64,000 nt of DNA from Rahnella bonaserana. Lineage in GTDB: Bacteria; Pseudomonadota; Gammaproteobacteria; Enterobacterales; Enterobacteriaceae. The notes beneath the pieces were generated by a model. It was not told the DNA's origin, did not search any database, and worked only from the letters and a program-made list of their open reading frames with translations. The position numbers and the translations under genes are program-made. Location of the stretch: positions 34,676 through 98,675 of the forward strand of contig NZ_JAFMOW010000050.1 in the NCBI RefSeq assembly GCF_019049675.1, in the 5' to 3' direction. Below, piece after piece: positions 1-8,145 of this stretch. Position 1 is the stretch's first letter. Every line of letters begins with the position of its first letter.

Positions 1-573
1 CGGATAGGTATTGGCCTCACCCGCAATGCCAAACAGATTGATAATTTTGTAAGCACAGCCCGGCATCGCCAGTAAATCCGCGGCAATTTCCTTTTGCAGA
101 TACAGCAGGCTTTGCGGGAATAAATTGTCCATCACATCCGAGATTTCCTGTAAGACCGGTGCGGGTTCACCAAACCATGAAGAATAAAAACTTTGTTTCG
201 ATTTACCGACCCATGTCGATGTGTTCCCGATACCCAGCACCAGTTGCTGTTCATTCAGGCCGGCAATCTGCGGCAGAACCGTTTTTCCGCAGCTGTCATC
301 CGCCAGAATTTCCGCCCGTAAAAACAGGCCGCGACGGGTATCCGGATCGTCAAACATCGGTGCCAGACGGAAACATTGAATCGACATCTCTTCACGCAGC
401 GCATCCAGCAAACGACTTTCACATGCAGCTTCCAGCTGATTAATGGCTTCCGTCAGGCGCAGGCAATAGTGAATAGTTTGCAGAGCTTTGGGATTTAAAT
501 TTTCCGGAGCATCCAGATCCATCATTGAAACCTGGTATGCCGCAGCAGCTGGCCAAAATGACGTAGTAAACAT
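1..573 (-). CDS. Unknown protein, C-terminus cut off by window edge
   Basis: The reverse strand is open without a stop from an ATG at 573 to the first base, giving at least 191 residues. Codon use is normal for this genome and a weak AAGGG lies about 8 bases before the ATG. The reading frame stays open a further 45 or so codons upstream but offers no ATG, so 573 is the best start. The product begins MFTTSFWPAAAAYQ, looks soluble, has acidic helical stretches, and shows no signal peptide or membrane segment. I do not recognise the family. The divergent DUF1345 gene starts about 150 bases away, so both promoters must lie in 574-726. Confidence 0.6.
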   Translation of the reverse strand, partial: MFTTSFWPAAAAYQVSMMDLDAPENLNPKALQTIHYCLRLTEAINQLEAACESRLLDALREEMSIQCFRLAPMFDDPDTRRGLFLRAEILADDSCGKTVLPQIAGLNEQQLVLGIGNTSTWVGKSKQSFYSSWFGEPAPVLQEISDVMDNLFPQSLLYLQKEIAADLLAMPGCAYKIINLFGIAGEANTYP

Positions 574-726
574 AGTTTCAGACCCTTGAGCGCAATGAGG
601 TAAACCTAATAAATCATTCCGCTGTGATCGGGTATTGGAAGAAATTGCGCATAAGTCCGAACGCGTGATATTGCCTCCAGCAACTACAGTTAACGTATCC
701 GTCTTTTTTGCCAGGTGTCTGACATC

Positions 727-1386
727 ATGAGTTTATCTTTGCGCCATTATCTGCGCGTGCGTGGCCGTTTAATGATCTCGATAATTGCCGGTGTGGTGTG
801 CTTTTTTGCGCTTCCCGCCCATCTGGGGATTTTGCAGCGACTGATGACCGGCTGGAACGTGCTGGCGTGGCTGTACCTGTTTTTCCTGTGGTTTCGCATG
901 TTGCGTACCGAAGCAAAAGATATTCCGCATATCGCCAAAACCCAGGATGAAAGCGCGACGCTGGTGCTGACGCTGGTCACGCTGACGTGTCTTGTGAGCA
1001 TTCTGGCGATCCTGATGGAACTCGGCTCACTCAAAGAACTCACGGGAACGGCAAAGACTCTGCACATTCTGCTGACCGCGACCACGCTTATCGCCTCGTG
1101 GGCGCTTTTGCCGACGTCGTTTGCCATGCATTACGCCCATCACCATTATCTGCGACGGACAAAAGACGTTACGCCGATGATTTTCCCGGAAAAACCCGCC
1201 GAACCCGGCTACTGGGATTTTCTGTATTTCTCGTTCACCATCGCCGTCGCCTCACAAACCGCCGACGTCGCCACCGGCACTACCGATATGCGCCAGATTG
1301 CCCTGCTGCAGTCGGTCATTTCATTTGTCTTTAATCTGGCGATTTTAGGTTTTTCGATTAACGTCGGGGCGGGCTTGCTGAACTAG
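727..1386 (+). CDS. DUF1345 family inner-membrane protein
   Basis: The product has about 219 residues and several hydrophobic segments: one near residues 15-35, a second after it, one near 75-95, one near 105-130, and two C-terminal ones. The C-terminal half carries the conserved GYWDFLYFSFTIAVASQT-type stretch followed by a helix ending in FSINVGAGLL, which I associate with the DUF1345 (predicted membrane protein) family. The function of that family is unknown to me. I chose ATG at 727; an in-frame GTG at 715 would add four residues but has no ribosome binding site. The gene stands alone, divergent from the truncated gene to its left. Confidence 0.75.
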   Translation: MSLSLRHYLRVRGRLMISIIAGVVCFFALPAHLGILQRLMTGWNVLAWLYLFFLWFRMLRTEAKDIPHIAKTQDESATLVLTLVTLTCLVSILAILMELGSLKELTGTAKTLHILLTATTLIASWALLPTSFAMHYAHHHYLRRTKDVTPMIFPEKPAEPGYWDFLYFSFTIAVASQTADVATGTTDMRQIALLQSVISFVFNLAILGFSINVGAGLLN

Positions 1387-1469
1387 GGATTGAAGTAATG
1401 CGCTGTTATTCACAGGATTTTCCGCAGAGTTGACTATAAGTGGAGAATAAGTGGAAAAACGCTGAATAT

Positions 1470-1485
1470 AGACTTCTATACGTCT
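1470..1485. promoter_or_regulatory. Candidate MetJ operator (two adjacent met boxes)
   Basis: AGACTTCT at 1470-1477 is followed directly by ATACGTCT at 1478-1485. Each matches the MetJ half-site AGACGTCT at 7 of 8 positions, and the tandem spacing of 8 bases is the one MetJ dimers need. The pair lies 63 bases before the start of the binding-protein gene. This suggests that the three-gene operon downstream is repressed by MetJ with S-adenosylmethionine. The assignment is from motif match only. Confidence 0.55.
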
Positions 1486-1548
1486 AAAACTTAGTGTAGG
1501 TTTTTACAATATTCTCCCAATCTGGTTACGTTTAAGGAAACTCCCTTT

Positions 1549-2367
1549 ATGCGCACTCCGTTTGTTGCTGTGACACTCCTTGCTGCCACCCTTTTTTCTG
1601 CTGCCTCTTTTGCCGGTGCGACACTGGATCGCGTGACTAAAACTGGCGTTCTGCGCAATGCCATCGTCAACGACTATCCGCCTTTTGGTTTTATTGATGA
1701 CAATAATCAGCTGGCCGGTTTTGACGTGGATGTGGCGAAAGCCGTGGCGCAACGCATGGGCGTAAAACTTGAAATCATCGCGCCGGGCTGGGAAACGATT
1801 GTCGGCGGGAAATGGCAGGGGCGCTGGGATACCTGTATCTGCTCGATGACGCCAAATACTGAGCGTGCCAAAGTGCTGGATTTCCCGACGCCGTACTACA
1901 ATTCGCCAGCGGTTCTGGTGGTGAATAAGAAAGATGACCGCCTTAAATCGGCAGCCGATCTGAGCAACAAAAAGATTGGCGTCGGCATCGGTTCTTCCTA
2001 CGAAACTTACCTGCAAAAAACGCTGGTCATCCCCGGCAGCAAGCCTATCGCTTTCCCGTTCGATAACGTGCAGGTCATTCCAAGTGATGAAGAAGTGGCG
2101 TTCCAGAATCTGGCACTTGGACCGGGCGTTCGTCTTGACGGCGTGGTATCCGATTTAGCCACCGCTAACGCCCGTATCAAGCGTGCGCCGGTGTTTAAAA
2201 TTGTCACCGAACTGTACGCAGAACCTAACTGGGTCGCCACCGACAAAGGCGACGCAGAGTGGGATAAGAAAGTGGCGGACACCATTAAATCGCTGCGTGA
2301 CGACGGCACGCTGGCGAAAATCTCTCAGCACTGGCTGGGTGAAGATATTACGCACGAGGTACCGTGA
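1549..2367 (+). CDS. Periplasmic amino-acid binding protein of ABC transporter
   Basis: The 272-residue product has a Sec signal peptide (residues 1-22, cleavage near SFAGA) followed by a family-3 extracellular solute-binding domain. Typical features are LRNAIVNDYPPFGFID near the N-terminus, GFDVDVAKAVAQRMG, and the hinge-side CSMTPNTERAKVLDFPTPYY segment. Such proteins bind polar amino acids, or analogues such as opines or cystine, in the periplasm and deliver them to the permease encoded next. Stop and next start overlap as TGATG, so the two genes are translationally coupled. The met boxes upstream suggest a sulfur amino acid or methionine-related substrate, which is inference. Confidence 0.85.
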   Translation: MRTPFVAVTLLAATLFSAASFAGATLDRVTKTGVLRNAIVNDYPPFGFIDDNNQLAGFDVDVAKAVAQRMGVKLEIIAPGWETIVGGKWQGRWDTCICSMTPNTERAKVLDFPTPYYNSPAVLVVNKKDDRLKSAADLSNKKIGVGIGSSYETYLQKTLVIPGSKPIAFPFDNVQVIPSDEEVAFQNLALGPGVRLDGVVSDLATANARIKRAPVFKIVTELYAEPNWVATDKGDAEWDKKVADTIKSLRDDGTLAKISQHWLGEDITHEVP

Positions 2368-3191
2368 TGCCGCAAATCCCGGACAGCCAGCCCAAGGTGG
2401 AAACCCCGGAGCGCTGGCACCACGCACACGCGTTTAAATTTAAAACCGGGCTGACCTGGCTGATTTTACTCAGTCTGCTGCTCGGCGCGTTCAGCAAAAT
2501 GGGGCTGGACTGGAGCCTGATCGGTCAGAAACTTCCCTTCCTGCTGGGGCTGCGTCTTTCGCCGGACGGCTTCATTCAGGGCGCGGCGCTGACCATTATG
2601 ATCACCGCCTGCTCAATGTTTTTCTGTCTGCTGATAGGACTGATTACCGCGCTCGGGCGGATGTCTGACAACGCGCTGGCCTTTGGTTGTGCGACGTTTT
2701 ACGCCTCGCTGTTTCGCGGTACCCCGCTGCTGGTGCAGGTGCTGATTATTTATCTGGCACTGCCACAGGTCGGGATTGTGCTCGGCGCGCTCAGTTCCGG
2801 CATTATTGCGTTGTCGATGAACTACGGCGCGTATCTGGCGGAAACTATCCGCAGCGGCGTACTTTCAGTACCGCGCGGTCAGCAGGAAGCGGCGCTGGCG
2901 CTGGGCGTATCACGCTGGACGGTGGCCGTTCACGTAACGGCACCGCAGGCGCTGCGCATTATTATTCCGCCCGCCGGTTCGATGTTTATTTCGATGCTGA
3001 AAGATTCCTCATTAGTCTCGCTGATGGGACTGTGGGAACTGAATTTTCTGGCGCAGTCTTACGGGCGCAGTACGTACCGGTATATGGAAATGCTGGCGAC
3101 TGCGGCGGCGATTTACTGGATTATGTCAATTGTGCTGGAACTGCTGCAAAGCCGCCTTGAGCGCCGCTTTGCCCAGGGCCAGCGCCGCTAA
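2367..3191 (+). CDS. Amino-acid ABC transporter permease
   Basis: The 274-residue product is a multi-spanning inner-membrane permease of the HisM/GlnP type. Its long hydrophilic N-terminal tail (about 25 residues) precedes the first membrane segment. The EAA loop that contacts the ATPase is visible as QEAALALGVSRWTV, followed by PQALRIIIPPAGSMFISMLKDSSLVS. Start is ATG 2367, with GAGGT 6-7 bases upstream; it overlaps the stop of the binding-protein gene. No ATP-binding subunit gene is found next to it, so it must borrow an ATPase encoded elsewhere or the operon has lost one. Confidence 0.85.
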   Translation: MPQIPDSQPKVETPERWHHAHAFKFKTGLTWLILLSLLLGAFSKMGLDWSLIGQKLPFLLGLRLSPDGFIQGAALTIMITACSMFFCLLIGLITALGRMSDNALAFGCATFYASLFRGTPLLVQVLIIYLALPQVGIVLGALSSGIIALSMNYGAYLAETIRSGVLSVPRGQQEAALALGVSRWTVAVHVTAPQALRIIIPPAGSMFISMLKDSSLVSLMGLWELNFLAQSYGRSTYRYMEMLATAAAIYWIMSIVLELLQSRLERRFAQGQRR

Positions 3192-3235
3192 ACTCTTTAT
3201 TTTCAGATGTTCTGACTTTTTATCGCAGGTATGTC

Positions 3236-4372
3236 ATGGCTTTTCCTGAAGATTTTCGTTTAATCAGCTTTCTCTCGCGTCTCGAGCACGCCGTGCGTTT
3301 CCCGCTGTCGTCGTCTTATCCGGAATCGATGAGCCTCGATACGTTATTTGAACTGGCAGGGAAAGAGCACCGCGCGCCGTTCATGCAAACCGTTCTGGAT
3401 TACCCGCCGCTGCGCGGAACACCCGAGCTGCTCGATGCCATCGCCTCGACCTATAAAAATATCACCGCGCAGGACGTCATCAGTTTTGCCGGTGCCGATG
3501 AAGCGATTTACGCCAGTTTCCAGATGCTGCTCAAATCCGGCGATCACGCCGTGGTGATCACCCCTAATTACCAGTCGCTGGAAAGTGTGCCGTTATCGCT
3601 GTGCGACGTCACCGGCGTGGCGCTCGATGAAGATAACGACTGGGCGCTGGATACCGGTAAAGTCCGAGATGCACTGCGTGCCAATACCAAAGTGCTGGTG
3701 ATTAACTTCCCGCATAATCCAACCGGCGCACTGATCAGCCGTCAGCAACTCAACGATCTGATCGACCTGTGCCGTGAGCGCGGGATCTGGATCTTTTCAG
3801 ACGAAGTGTACCGGCTGACCGAGTTTGATCCGGCCGATCGTCTGCCGCAACTGGCCGATGTTTACGAGCGCGGGATCTCCCTGAATGTGACCTCAAAGGC
3901 TTACGGATTACCGGGTCTGCGCATCGGCTGGGTGGCGTGTCAGGATAAATTGTGGATGCTGGAACTGGAGCGTATGAAACAGTATCTGTCTATCTGCAAC
4001 TCGATGCCCGGTGAGTTTCTTACCACCGTGGCGCTTAACGCCCGTGCGCCAATACTCGAACGGGTGATGGAACGCTCACGCCGTCAGCTCGCATCGCTCA
4101 CCGCATTTCTGGAGAAATACCCGCACCTGTTCAGACTCAGCGTGCCAAAGGCCGGGGTGCTGGCATTTCCACGTTATACCGGTGCAGAGGGTGCAGAAGC
4201 TTTCGCTACGCAACTGGTTGAACAAGCCGGTGTGATGGTCATTCCTTCGGTGGCCTACGCGTCAGAACTGAACACGGTATCGGAAGATTTTCTGCGCATC
4301 GGTTTTGGTCGGGAAAATCTGGACGAAGCGCTGGCCGAAATGGGTAAATGGCTGGATAAACGGGGCGCGTAA
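3236..4372 (+). CDS. Pyridoxal-phosphate aminotransferase, class I/II
   Basis: The 378-residue product has the fold-type I aminotransferase layout. NFPHNPTGA is the conserved Asn-Pro region, SDEVYRLTEF holds the cofactor-contacting Asp and Tyr, and NVTSKAYGLPGLRIGW contains the Schiff-base lysine (about residue 222) and the phosphate-binding Arg. It would exchange an amino group between an amino acid and a 2-oxo acid in the cytosol. It lies 44 bases after the permease gene and is probably in the same operon. The met boxes upstream and the transporter suggest that it processes the imported amino acid; the exact substrate cannot be read from the sequence. A hairpin terminator follows. Confidence 0.85.
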   Translation: MAFPEDFRLISFLSRLEHAVRFPLSSSYPESMSLDTLFELAGKEHRAPFMQTVLDYPPLRGTPELLDAIASTYKNITAQDVISFAGADEAIYASFQMLLKSGDHAVVITPNYQSLESVPLSLCDVTGVALDEDNDWALDTGKVRDALRANTKVLVINFPHNPTGALISRQQLNDLIDLCRERGIWIFSDEVYRLTEFDPADRLPQLADVYERGISLNVTSKAYGLPGLRIGWVACQDKLWMLELERMKQYLSICNSMPGEFLTTVALNARAPILERVMERSRRQLASLTAFLEKYPHLFRLSVPKAGVLAFPRYTGAEGAEAFATQLVEQAGVMVIPSVAYASELNTVSEDFLRIGFGRENLDEALAEMGKWLDKRGA

Positions 4373-4394
4373 ACCCGGCAGTTGAGCGATGAAA

Positions 4395-4423
4395 AAAATG
4401 GGCGCAAACATCGCACCCATTTT
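4395..4423. terminator. Bidirectional hairpin terminator
   Basis: AAAATGGG at 4395-4402 pairs with CCCATTTT at 4416-4423, giving an 8-bp stem with A-run and T-run flanks. It lies between the convergent aminotransferase and GH19 chitinase genes and could serve both. Confidence 0.7.
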
Positions 4424-4469
4424 AGTTTTCCCCGGTGAACGGAAACCGGAATTGCCATTGACTTACAGG

Positions 4470-6242
4470 TTACTTACAGGCTTTGATCTCTTTCCACTGT
4501 GACCATTCGCCAGTGAACGACGGGTTACCTGGCTCATTGTTCTGAGTCCAGTAATTCGCGAGATACTCCTTACCTTTCCAGTTAACACTTTCTCCGCCGT
4601 TATACACTTTACCGGCATCCCAGTTGTCAGCGCAGCCGGTGCTGGTGCCTTCATCAGGAAGCGGCAATACTTTCGGTGTCACCGTCAGAACATAAGTCGC
4701 CACGCTGCTTTTCTTACTGTCTGATACGGTCAGGGTGAAGTTGAAGCTTTGCTTGCTGGTGACTACCGGTGCAACAAAACTCAGCGACTCACGATCGTTA
4801 CCGGCCAGAGTGGTGCCGTTCGGCAGCAACCAGCTGTAGGTGAGTTTATCGCCGTCAGCGTCGGTAGATTCAGCCGCATTGAGCGTCACATTCGCCTGGC
4901 TTTCCACATCCCCAATCGGGCCGGAGAGTTTTGCCACCGGCGCAGAATTGCCGTCAGCCGGTGCTGGTGCTGGGGCTGGCGTCGGTTCAGGGGCAGGCGT
5001 TACCGCTTCCTCTTTACCGGCATCATCCACCACTTTCACGTTAAAGAAGTGCTGCACGCAACGTTTGTAATCGCCCTCTTTGAACGCAGAGTAAGGTGTC
5101 TGGTAACCGACCAGCTGACAGGAATAAGTCAGGCCAGTAGGGGTTTCGGCTGACCATCCCCAGTCCTGTTCCCAGTATTGCGGTAAGGCACCCGCGCCAC
5201 CTTCATCGAACTGCTTCATGTTTTTACAACCCAGTACTTCATTTGCCGGAACCGGCACTTTCAGGTACTCCGCTTCGCTTTTGTAATACGAAATACGGTT
5301 CAGGCCCTGGGCAATTTCCTGTGCGCCACCGCACTCAACGCCGCCGTTAATGATCTGAATGGTCACGCCGAATCCCGGCACCAAACCGTTGGCTTTATCA
5401 CGACCGTTCGGCTGCCAGGTGCCGTCGATCACATGCAACATGCTCGGCTTCGGTGCCTGCGGCGTGACGTAGAAGAACACCGCGCTGGCAAGGTTCAGCC
5501 AGGTATCGGCAACCAGCTCCGGTTTATCCAGCAGGGTTCTGACCGTGCCAAACATCGCATCCGAGAACGGGCCATAGTTGTAGTTGTAGGAAAGCTGTTT
5601 GGCACCGCGACCGAAGTAGCTGACAAAATCACCGTCGGCATCTTTACCGCACGGCCAGGTTTGTCCCTGCCAGACGTTCGGATTACATTCGCCGTTATAG
5701 CCGCCTTTTTGCCCTTCTTTCCAGCCCATTTCACGCAGATAAACCAGCCCCTGACGCCATTCCGCTTCCGGACGCCAGTTTTCGTGACCGCCCGTTTCCT
5801 GTGCGAAGTGTGCAAACATGGTGGCAAGGCCTTTGCGGCAAATAGCATCAGAATCACGTCCGTCTGTGTAGGTACCGCATACAGCCGGGAACTTGCCGAT
5901 GGCTTGCAGGAACTTGGTGTAGGTATAGCTCGGGTCACGCAGCGGGAAGATGTATTCCCACTTATCGCTACCCAGAATGCTTTCCACCCGCTTGACGTTA
6001 GCCGGGTTATCACTGCGGCCGGGAGCAATTTTATCCACGGAATCGTTATCCAGCGTGCGGATAGAAGCCTTCACTTCCTGCATCAGCGGGTTTTGAGTCA
6101 GGCTGTTCTCTTTTTTGATCAGGTCACTTTCTTTGATGACGTAAGGGTCTGACGTATCGGCTGCCAGAGCCGGTGCCATGCCGGACATCAGACAGGAAAG
6201 TGTAATAAGCTGCAAAAGAGCTTTATCTTTAGTTCTGCGCAT
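4470..6242 (-). CDS. Secreted family 19 chitinase with PKD-like and chitin-binding domains
   Basis: The 590-residue product starts at ATG 6242, which has AAGG 8 bases upstream and opens a clear signal peptide ending near APALA-AD. An upstream in-frame ATG at 6296 would bury this signal and is rejected. The GH19 catalytic domain covers roughly residues 90-400: FAQETGGH holds the likely catalytic Glu (near 149), and YFGRGAKQLSYNYNYG is the family signature. A PKD/Ig-like domain (about 440-525) follows an Ala/Pro linker, then a CBM5/12 module with the ANYWTQ aromatic motif and a closing Cys pair. It would cut chitin chains. It lies downstream of the holin gene, in the same orientation but beyond a terminator. 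Confidence 0.92.
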   Translation of the reverse strand: MRRTKDKALLQLITLSCLMSGMAPALAADTSDPYVIKESDLIKKENSLTQNPLMQEVKASIRTLDNDSVDKIAPGRSDNPANVKRVESILGSDKWEYIFPLRDPSYTYTKFLQAIGKFPAVCGTYTDGRDSDAICRKGLATMFAHFAQETGGHENWRPEAEWRQGLVYLREMGWKEGQKGGYNGECNPNVWQGQTWPCGKDADGDFVSYFGRGAKQLSYNYNYGPFSDAMFGTVRTLLDKPELVADTWLNLASAVFFYVTPQAPKPSMLHVIDGTWQPNGRDKANGLVPGFGVTIQIINGGVECGGAQEIAQGLNRISYYKSEAEYLKVPVPANEVLGCKNMKQFDEGGAGALPQYWEQDWGWSAETPTGLTYSCQLVGYQTPYSAFKEGDYKRCVQHFFNVKVVDDAGKEEAVTPAPEPTPAPAPAPADGNSAPVAKLSGPIGDVESQANVTLNAAESTDADGDKLTYSWLLPNGTTLAGNDRESLSFVAPVVTSKQSFNFTLTVSDSKKSSVATYVLTVTPKVLPLPDEGTSTGCADNWDAGKVYNGGESVNWKGKEYLANYWTQNNEPGNPSFTGEWSQWKEIKACK

Positions 6243-6461
6243 AAGGATAACCTTATAAATAGAGTCGAAGTTAAATGCTGAAAGTAATTTCTGCATGACA
6301 TTAACCGGCCAGAGTCTCTGTAACGCTTCCCTGCCCTGTTGATCGAAAGATTATTCGCCTAATCTCCTCACTGCTAATAAAAACAAAGTCATAAACATCA
6401 TAAAAACAGGATGATATTTATTAAATTTCGGCCTATAAAGTTTCGTTAATGGAAATAAAAT

Positions 6462-6490
6462 GCGGACCGGTTCACCAGGAACCGGTCCGC
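6462..6490 (-). terminator. Terminator of the holin transcript
   Basis: A perfect 12-bp stem, GCGGACCGGTTC with GAACCGGTCCGC, closes a 5-base loop. On the minus strand it is followed by an AT-rich ATTTTATTT stretch. It lies 40 bases after the holin stop codon and separates the holin from the GH19 gene. Confidence 0.75.
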
Positions 6491-6532
6491 ACACTTATTA
6501 CTCAGTGTTAAACTTCCATTGATTCAATTCGT

Positions 6533-6865
6533 TTACCGCTGGGCAAACGTAAAGTTTTCTGCCAACTTCTTGACCCGGTCACCGACTATCATTAATAGCG
6601 GCCCGCCGAGTACGCCTCCCATCCCAGAGGTCAGCAAAATCATATTAAAACTCATATCTTTTTCGATAAAAACGATACTTAGCAGAAATCCGGTGAAACA
6701 CGACACCACAACTTGCGCAAAGCATTTATAAATATCCTCAATGGTTGGTTTACTTTTGCAGCGCATAATGAAACGCACTACCCCCCCCCATGAAGACATC
6801 ACTAATATGGATACTAATAATTCAAATTCGATAAACACGACTTCTTTGGCATGAAAAGTGATCAT
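6533..6865 (-). CDS. Holin, three membrane segments (LydA / superfamily III-like)
   Basis: The 110-residue product is very hydrophobic, with three likely membrane helices near residues 13-33, 48-68 and 72-95, short loops and a charged C-terminus (DRVKKLAENF). This is a holin layout resembling phage LydA-type holins. Holins form inner-membrane holes through which an endolysin reaches the wall. Start ATG 6865 has GAGG 8 bases upstream. The gene has nine consecutive G residues in its coding strand (6781-6789), around codons 26-28, so a one-base slip would frameshift it. No phage structural genes are near; the neighbours are chitinases, an endolysin and regulators, which suggests a domesticated release function. 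Confidence 0.75.
   Translation of the reverse strand: MITFHAKEVVFIEFELLVSILVMSSWGGVVRFIMRCKSKPTIEDIYKCFAQVVVSCFTGFLLSIVFIEKDMSFNMILLTSGMGGVLGGPLLMIVGDRVKKLAENFTFAQR
6781..6789. repeat. Nine-base poly-C/poly-G tract inside the holin gene
   Basis: The plus strand has nine C in a row, read as TGG GGG GGG G in the holin frame (Trp-Gly-Gly-Val). The frame is intact at this length. A gain or loss of one base would truncate the holin after about 28 residues. Confidence 0.9.
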
Positions 6866-7062
6866 GATGAAAACCTCATAGATTAATTAAGTACAATTAG
6901 ATAACTGCGACAATCATAATCCTGTTGGCATCAAAGCAATAATCACTTCACCTCAATAATTAATTTTAATCATCCGGCGAAGGGTATTTATTAAAAAATT
7001 GTCATTAAAAAATAAAAATATCTCATCGTTAATCTCGTTAACCGCATTTCTTGCCACAATGT

Positions 7063-8004
7063 TCAGACAGCCTCAATAGTCTTCAGTTGAGAAAGTATCA
7101 TATGTACATAACGTCTTTTGCTGCTGTTGGACAAGTAATGCATGTAAACAGGCGACTGTTTGATAGAAATTTCTTTCGGTAAATCAAAGCACTTTAGCTT
7201 ACAGTTTCGCTCCCTGATAAAATAGTCTGCCAGTATACGACGCAAGACCGTCAGCATATCACTGCGTTCCAGCGCGCTAATGATACCGTTGATGGAAGAA
7301 GAGCGATAAATGACTTTGACCAGGCCCGCATAAGGGGCATCAATGGTCAGAGAGGTGCCAAGAAGGTTGGTAAAATCAGTATAAATACCGTCATTATAGA
7401 CTGCGTGAGGTAACGCATAATAGTGCAGCAACGCCAGTTCCTTTTGATTAGACAATAAACTGCTCGCACCACACAAGATAACGAAGTTATCCATGGCATC
7501 CATCTTTACCGAAGTAATTTTTTCATGTTGCAGGACATGATGCGAAATGACCACATCGATATTCGCATGCAACAAACTCTTTACCATTTCATCATCCTTA
7601 ATATTCGTCGTGCTGGAAAACTCAACTTTTACTGCTTTTCCAGAATCGTTCTTATACATCCTGTTAAAATAATAATCTTCCAGCACATCAGGACACATCA
7701 CGCGTAATATTGGACAGGATGGCCCCTCTGTTTTTGTCGACTGAAGAACGTCTTCAATAATAGTGATAGCGTTAACAAAAGAGTCATGAATATCCAGCGC
7801 GGTGGCCGTCGGTTTAAGACCGGTGGCCGTACGGTAGAACAAATCCGCCCCAAGGTGCCGCCTGAGTTTGTTAATCGACAAACTTATCGCTGAGGGAGTA
7901 AGGCTCAGATTCTCTGCTGCCTTAGAAATATTCCCCGAAACAATGACTTCATTCATTATCTTAATTAGGTTGTAATCGAAATTAATTGTATGTGGCGCAT
8001 TCAT
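7063..8004 (-). CDS. LysR-family regulator within the chitinase/lysis locus
   Basis: The 313-residue product has an N-terminal winged helix-turn-helix (about residues 10-70, with GNISKAAENLSLTPSAISLSINKLRR) and a LysR effector domain after it. It resembles the LeuO/NodD-like branch, which includes regulators such as ChiR of Serratia chitinase genes; that comparison is from memory. Start ATG 8004 is preceded by GGAGAG at good spacing. It sits between the endolysin and holin genes in the same orientation, so it may be expressed with them and is the obvious candidate for controlling them and the chitinases. The gene and its flanks are AT-richer than most of the window, a sign of possible acquisition. 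Confidence 0.85.
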   Translation of the reverse strand: MNAPHTINFDYNLIKIMNEVIVSGNISKAAENLSLTPSAISLSINKLRRHLGADLFYRTATGLKPTATALDIHDSFVNAITIIEDVLQSTKTEGPSCPILRVMCPDVLEDYYFNRMYKNDSGKAVKVEFSSTTNIKDDEMVKSLLHANIDVVISHHVLQHEKITSVKMDAMDNFVILCGASSLLSNQKELALLHYYALPHAVYNDGIYTDFTNLLGTSLTIDAPYAGLVKVIYRSSSINGIISALERSDMLTVLRRILADYFIRERNCKLKCFDLPKEISIKQSPVYMHYLSNSSKRRYVHMILSQLKTIEAV

Positions 8005-8145
8005 TATTGGCTCTCCAGATAATGGGATAGTTTGCTGCGAAATGAAGAATACAACTCTTTATGCATTTTACTGTCAGAAAAATCCATCTTTAATATTGAT
8101 AAGCATTATGATTGGCATACTCATTCCCAAAGACTCTGCCAAACA

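Noticed and set aside
5433..6152. Plus-strand open frame of 239 codons opposite the GH19 chitinase gene
   Set aside because: It lies entirely antisense to the conserved catalytic domain and has no start signal.
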